A stretch of DNA of 44,412 bases from Oscillospiraceae bacterium. Its GTDB lineage: Bacteria > Bacillota > Clostridia > Oscillospirales > Oscillospiraceae. The stretch covers positions 1-44,412 of the forward strand of contig JAFZSD010000079.1 in assembly GCA_017619535.1 (NCBI GenBank), written 5' to 3'. Of the stretch, positions 42,143 to 44,412 are shown piece after piece; position 1 is the stretch's first letter; every line of letters begins with the position of its first letter. The notes under the pieces are model-generated. The model did no database searches. It saw only the letters and a list, made by a program, of their open reading frames with translations, and had not been told where the DNA came from. A program made the translations under genes and the position numbers.

Positions 42143-43366
42143 TCAGGATAGAATGACCTTGCGGAAGTTCTTCTTGCCGCGCTTGACTACAACGCCCTCG
42201 CGCAGTTCGTCGGCAGTGAACGACCTGGCTATATCTGTGACCTTCTCGCCGTTCGCCTCGACGCCGCCCTGCTGTACGTTCCTGCGGGCATCACCCTTGG
42301 ACGTGCACAGTCCCGTGGCTACCAGGAGCGTGAGGATGTCCGCCGTACCGTCAACTAGACTGCTCTCAGGGATCTCGGTCGTGGGCATGTCGTCTGATAC
42401 GCCACCGGCTGAGAATATCGCGCGTGCAGCCTCCTTTGCCTTGTCGGCCTCCTCTTTTCCGTGTACCAGACCGGTGAGCTCGTATGCGAGGATCTCCTTG
42501 GCGCGGTTGAGCTCGCTGCCCTCCCACTTCTCCATCTCGTCGATCTGCTCAAGAGGAAGGAACGTCAGCATGCGGATGCACTTGATCACGTCAGCATCGC
42601 CCACGTTGCGCCAATACTGATAGAACTCGTAGGGACTCGTCTTGTCAGGATCAAGCCAGACGGCGTTTCCCGCAGTCTTTCCCATCTTGTTTCCGTTTGA
42701 GTCTGTCAGGAGCGTTATCGTCATGGCGTGGGCGTCCTTGCCCAGCTTTCTGCGGATGAGCTCCGTGCCGCCCAGCATGTTGGACCACTGGTCATCGCCG
42801 CCGAACTCCATGTTGCAGCCGTAGTGCTGGAACATGTAGTAGAAGTCGTAGGACTGCATGATCATGTAGTTGAATTCGAGGAAGGACAGTCCTTTCTCCA
42901 TGCGCTGCTTGTAGCACTCTGCCCGCAGCATGTTGTTCACGGAGAAGCATGCGCCGACCTCCCGCAGGAGCTCCACGTAATTGAGGTCGAGGAGCCAGTC
43001 GGCGTTGTTGAGCATAGTAGCCTTGCCCGGACCGAACTCGATGAACTTCTCCATCTGGCGCTTGAAGCATTCGGCGTTGTGATCGATATCCTCCTTGGTG
43101 AGCATCTTGCGCATGTCGGTGCGGCCCGAGGGGTCGCCTATCATGGTGGTGCCGCCGCCTATCAGCGCAATGGGCTTGTTGCCCGCCATCTGCAGGCGCT
43201 TCATAAGCGTGAGCGCCATGAAATGACCGGCTGTCAGGCTGTCGGCCGTGCAGTCGAAGCCGATGTAGAATTTCGCCTCGCCCGCGTTTACGAGCTTCTC
43301 GATCTCTTCTTCGTTGGTCACCTGGGCGATCAGGCCGCGGGCTTTGAGTTCATCATAGATTTTCAT
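42143..43366 (-). CDS. tyrS: Tyrosyl-tRNA synthetase
   Basis: 407 residues from the ATG at 43364-43366 behind AAAGGA; a start ten codons upstream lies within the leader and lacks such a site. The class-I motifs are variants: TAGHFMAL (about 44-51) for HIGH and KMGKT for KMSKS, as in the clostridial TyrRS branch. IALIGGGTTMIGDPSGRTDM and FGGDDQWSNMLGG hold the tyrosine and ATP sites. The C-terminal S4-like domain (about 340-407) binds tRNA. Expression is controlled by a T-box leader with a UAC specifier. Confidence 0.96.
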   Translation of the reverse strand: MKIYDELKARGLIAQVTNEEEIEKLVNAGEAKFYIGFDCTADSLTAGHFMALTLMKRLQMAGNKPIALIGGGTTMIGDPSGRTDMRKMLTKEDIDHNAECFKRQMEKFIEFGPGKATMLNNADWLLDLNYVELLREVGACFSVNNMLRAECYKQRMEKGLSFLEFNYMIMQSYDFYYMFQHYGCNMEFGGDDQWSNMLGGTELIRRKLGKDAHAMTITLLTDSNGNKMGKTAGNAVWLDPDKTSPYEFYQYWRNVGDADVIKCIRMLTFLPLEQIDEMEKWEGSELNRAKEILAYELTGLVHGKEEADKAKEAARAIFSAGGVSDDMPTTEIPESSLVDGTADILTLLVATGLCTSKGDARRNVQQGGVEANGEKVTDIARSFTADELREGVVVKRGKKNFRKVILS

Positions 43367-43402
43367 GGTAAGTTTTCCTTTCGTCGTCTCTGTCATATGA
43401 AA

Positions 43403-43650
43403 ATCCCCTTCTCCGCAAGCGGAAAAGGGGACGTTTTAAAACGCGGTACCACCCCGATTCGGAACCGTGCAGCGACGGCTCCCTCGTTGGAGGGCTGTAA
43501 CGGGCCCGCCCGGCCGCGCCTACTTGGGGAATCCCTTTCGGACGGCTGCTCCGGGACGTATTCGCTTTCCGCCGTCCTGCGCCCTCACACCTGCCGGACG
43601 CTCTCTTTGAAGCCCAAACGGAAGCTACTTGTTCCCTTCATCGCAAATAT
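43403..43650 (-). promoter_or_regulatory. Tyrosine T-box leader of tyrS
   Basis: The minus strand begins with GATGAAGGGAACAAGTAGC, a typical T-box start. The AGAGAG bulge motif follows (complement of 43601-43608). GAATACG carries the specifier codon UAC (complement of 43558-43560), matching tRNA-Tyr and tyrS. The T-box sequence GGGGTGGTACCGCG (complement of 43442-43455) pairs with the uncharged tRNA end. The terminator stem (complement of 43403-43432) with a T-run follows. All parts are in order. Confidence 0.95.
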
Positions 43651-43657
43651 TGCGTGA

Positions 43658-43686
43658 AGTATAACACATGTGAAATGGAATTGCAA
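43658..43686 (-). promoter_or_regulatory. Promoter of the tyrS T-box transcript
   Basis: On the minus strand, TTGCAA (complement of 43681-43686), a 17-base spacer and TATACT (complement of 43658-43663), with TGT before it as an extended -10. It starts just after the stop of the upstream zinc-ribbon gene. Confidence 0.75.
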
Positions 43687-43692
43687 GCGTTT

Positions 43693-44397
43693 TCAGAAGA
43701 ACATTTTCTTCCTGAAGCTCTCGCTTTTCCTGACGAGGCGGCCTATTATCAGCGCAACGAGGCTGAGCATGCCGCAGGGGATAGCGGCATAGACCGACCA
43801 GTCGAATCTGATCGCGCCGTGCAGGTGGATCTCGATAAGCATCTGCAGAATGATCAGGCTGACCGCGATCATCAGCAGCAGCACCACGATCTTCAGCGTG
43901 AGCGACGCCCTGCGCGAGCGCAGCATGAGATAGCCGCCTATCACCGCCGCGCCGGTCAGCAGAGTGATGGGCAGGGCGAAGAGCCACAGCCAGTCGCCGC
44001 CCAGTATCACGTTAAGAACGAACAGGAACAGCACCGTTTCGGCAACGCCCAGCAGCATGAACAGCCACACTATGGGCCTTTTGAAGAGGCAGGGGAGAAC
44101 GACGGCGAGGAACGCGTAAACGATCGCCGCGGTGGGTATGAGCGACCAGGTCAGCGCCCCGTCGCTGATCAGATCGACGAGCAGTATCGACACGAGCGGT
44201 ATCGCAAGCAGCAGTGAAAACACCCTTGCGGCGGTCACCCGCACGAGCCTGTGGCGAACCTTTTCTATATCGTTGGGGAAGGGCCGCTCGCCGTTTTCAT
44301 CAAAGGGCTCGCGGGGGTTGATCACTTCCACCCCGCAGAGCGGACAGCGGCGTTCGGACGCGGCGAGCTCGACGCCGCAGTTGACGCAGTATGACAT
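43693..44397 (-). CDS. Zinc-ribbon multi-span membrane protein
   Basis: 234 residues. A zinc ribbon at the N-terminus (CVNCGVEL and CPLCGVEV, Cys4, 7, 18, 21) is followed by a short acidic stretch and about six membrane spans (about 60-220), ending in a basic tail. It resembles the DUF6320-type membrane proteins common in Clostridia; the role is unknown. GGAGG before the ATG is well placed. No terminator is seen between it and the tyrS promoter, so its transcript may run into the T-box leader. Confidence 0.75.
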   Translation of the reverse strand: MSYCVNCGVELAASERRCPLCGVEVINPREPFDENGERPFPNDIEKVRHRLVRVTAARVFSLLLAIPLVSILLVDLISDGALTWSLIPTAAIVYAFLAVVLPCLFKRPIVWLFMLLGVAETVLFLFVLNVILGGDWLWLFALPITLLTGAAVIGGYLMLRSRRASLTLKIVVLLLMIAVSLIILQMLIEIHLHGAIRFDWSVYAAIPCGMLSLVALIIGRLVRKSESFRKKMFF

Positions 44398-44412
44398 GGG
44401 GACCTCCGTTGG

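Overview
The window looks like an ordinary chromosomal segment of a fairly GC-rich anaerobic member of the Bacillota, probably class Clostridia. The pointers are a PolC-type replicative polymerase, the pyrH-frr-uppS-dxr-rseP-ispG-polC order, a tyrosine T-box leader, frequent TTG/GTG starts behind strong Shine-Dalgarno sites, and a biotin-dependent sodium-pump decarboxylase. The exact lineage cannot be fixed from the sequence. There is no rRNA, tRNA, CRISPR array, prophage or insertion sequence. Genes are dense, and convergent ends usually share a strong bidirectional hairpin terminator.

Layout. 1-4254 (+): the end of an acylating aldehyde dehydrogenase followed by a complete Na+-translocating methylmalonyl-CoA decarboxylase set (alpha, delta/gamma, biotin carrier, beta). 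4466-9097: an amidohydrolase (-), a zinc-ribbon/GYF_2 membrane protein (+), a secreted C1-type cysteine protease lipoprotein (+), a small nucleotidyltransferase-like protein and a GNAT acetyltransferase (both -). 9247-13043 (-): a compact cobalamin nucleotide-loop operon (CBS protein, cobT, cobU, cobS, a short CobU-like protein, a CobC-like phosphatase). 13261-14537 (+): an unknown protein, a rhomboid protease and a DUF1653 protein. 14624-23990 (-): the pyrH-to-polC housekeeping operon, without cdsA. 24281-27034 (+): two tandem MATE transporters behind a leader with an apparent terminator. 27131-27604 (+): an AT-rich SWIM-domain gene. 27681-29333 (-): glnS. 29540-32046 (+): a TetR regulator, then a NusG-II protein, a Gx-type transporter and yhaM. 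32120-36072 (-): two tandem enoate-reductase-type flavoenzymes under a promoter with a perfect 14-bp palindrome in its spacer. 36312-39963 (+): an E2-acyltransferase-like protein, a DUF218 membrane protein, an unknown protein and a DUF3267 metalloprotease-like protein. 40051-44397 (-): a third MATE transporter, a CD225-like zinc-ribbon protein, tyrS with its T-box, and another zinc-ribbon membrane protein.

How it fits together. The decarboxylase turns methylmalonyl-CoA into propionyl-CoA while exporting Na+. Making methylmalonyl-CoA from succinyl-CoA needs a B12-dependent mutase, which is not in the window, and the cobalamin operon supplies the last steps of its cofactor. The aldehyde dehydrogenase could feed succinyl-CoA into the same route from succinate semialdehyde; that is inference. 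The flavoenzyme pair suggests reduction of unsaturated acids or related compounds as electron sinks.

I found no clearly new multi-gene defence or mobile system. The best leads are the putative attenuated MATE leader, the tandem flavoenzymes with a replaced active-site tyrosine and an operator-like palindrome, the short CobU paralog, the missing cdsA, and the stand-alone E2-like protein that lacks its catalytic histidine.
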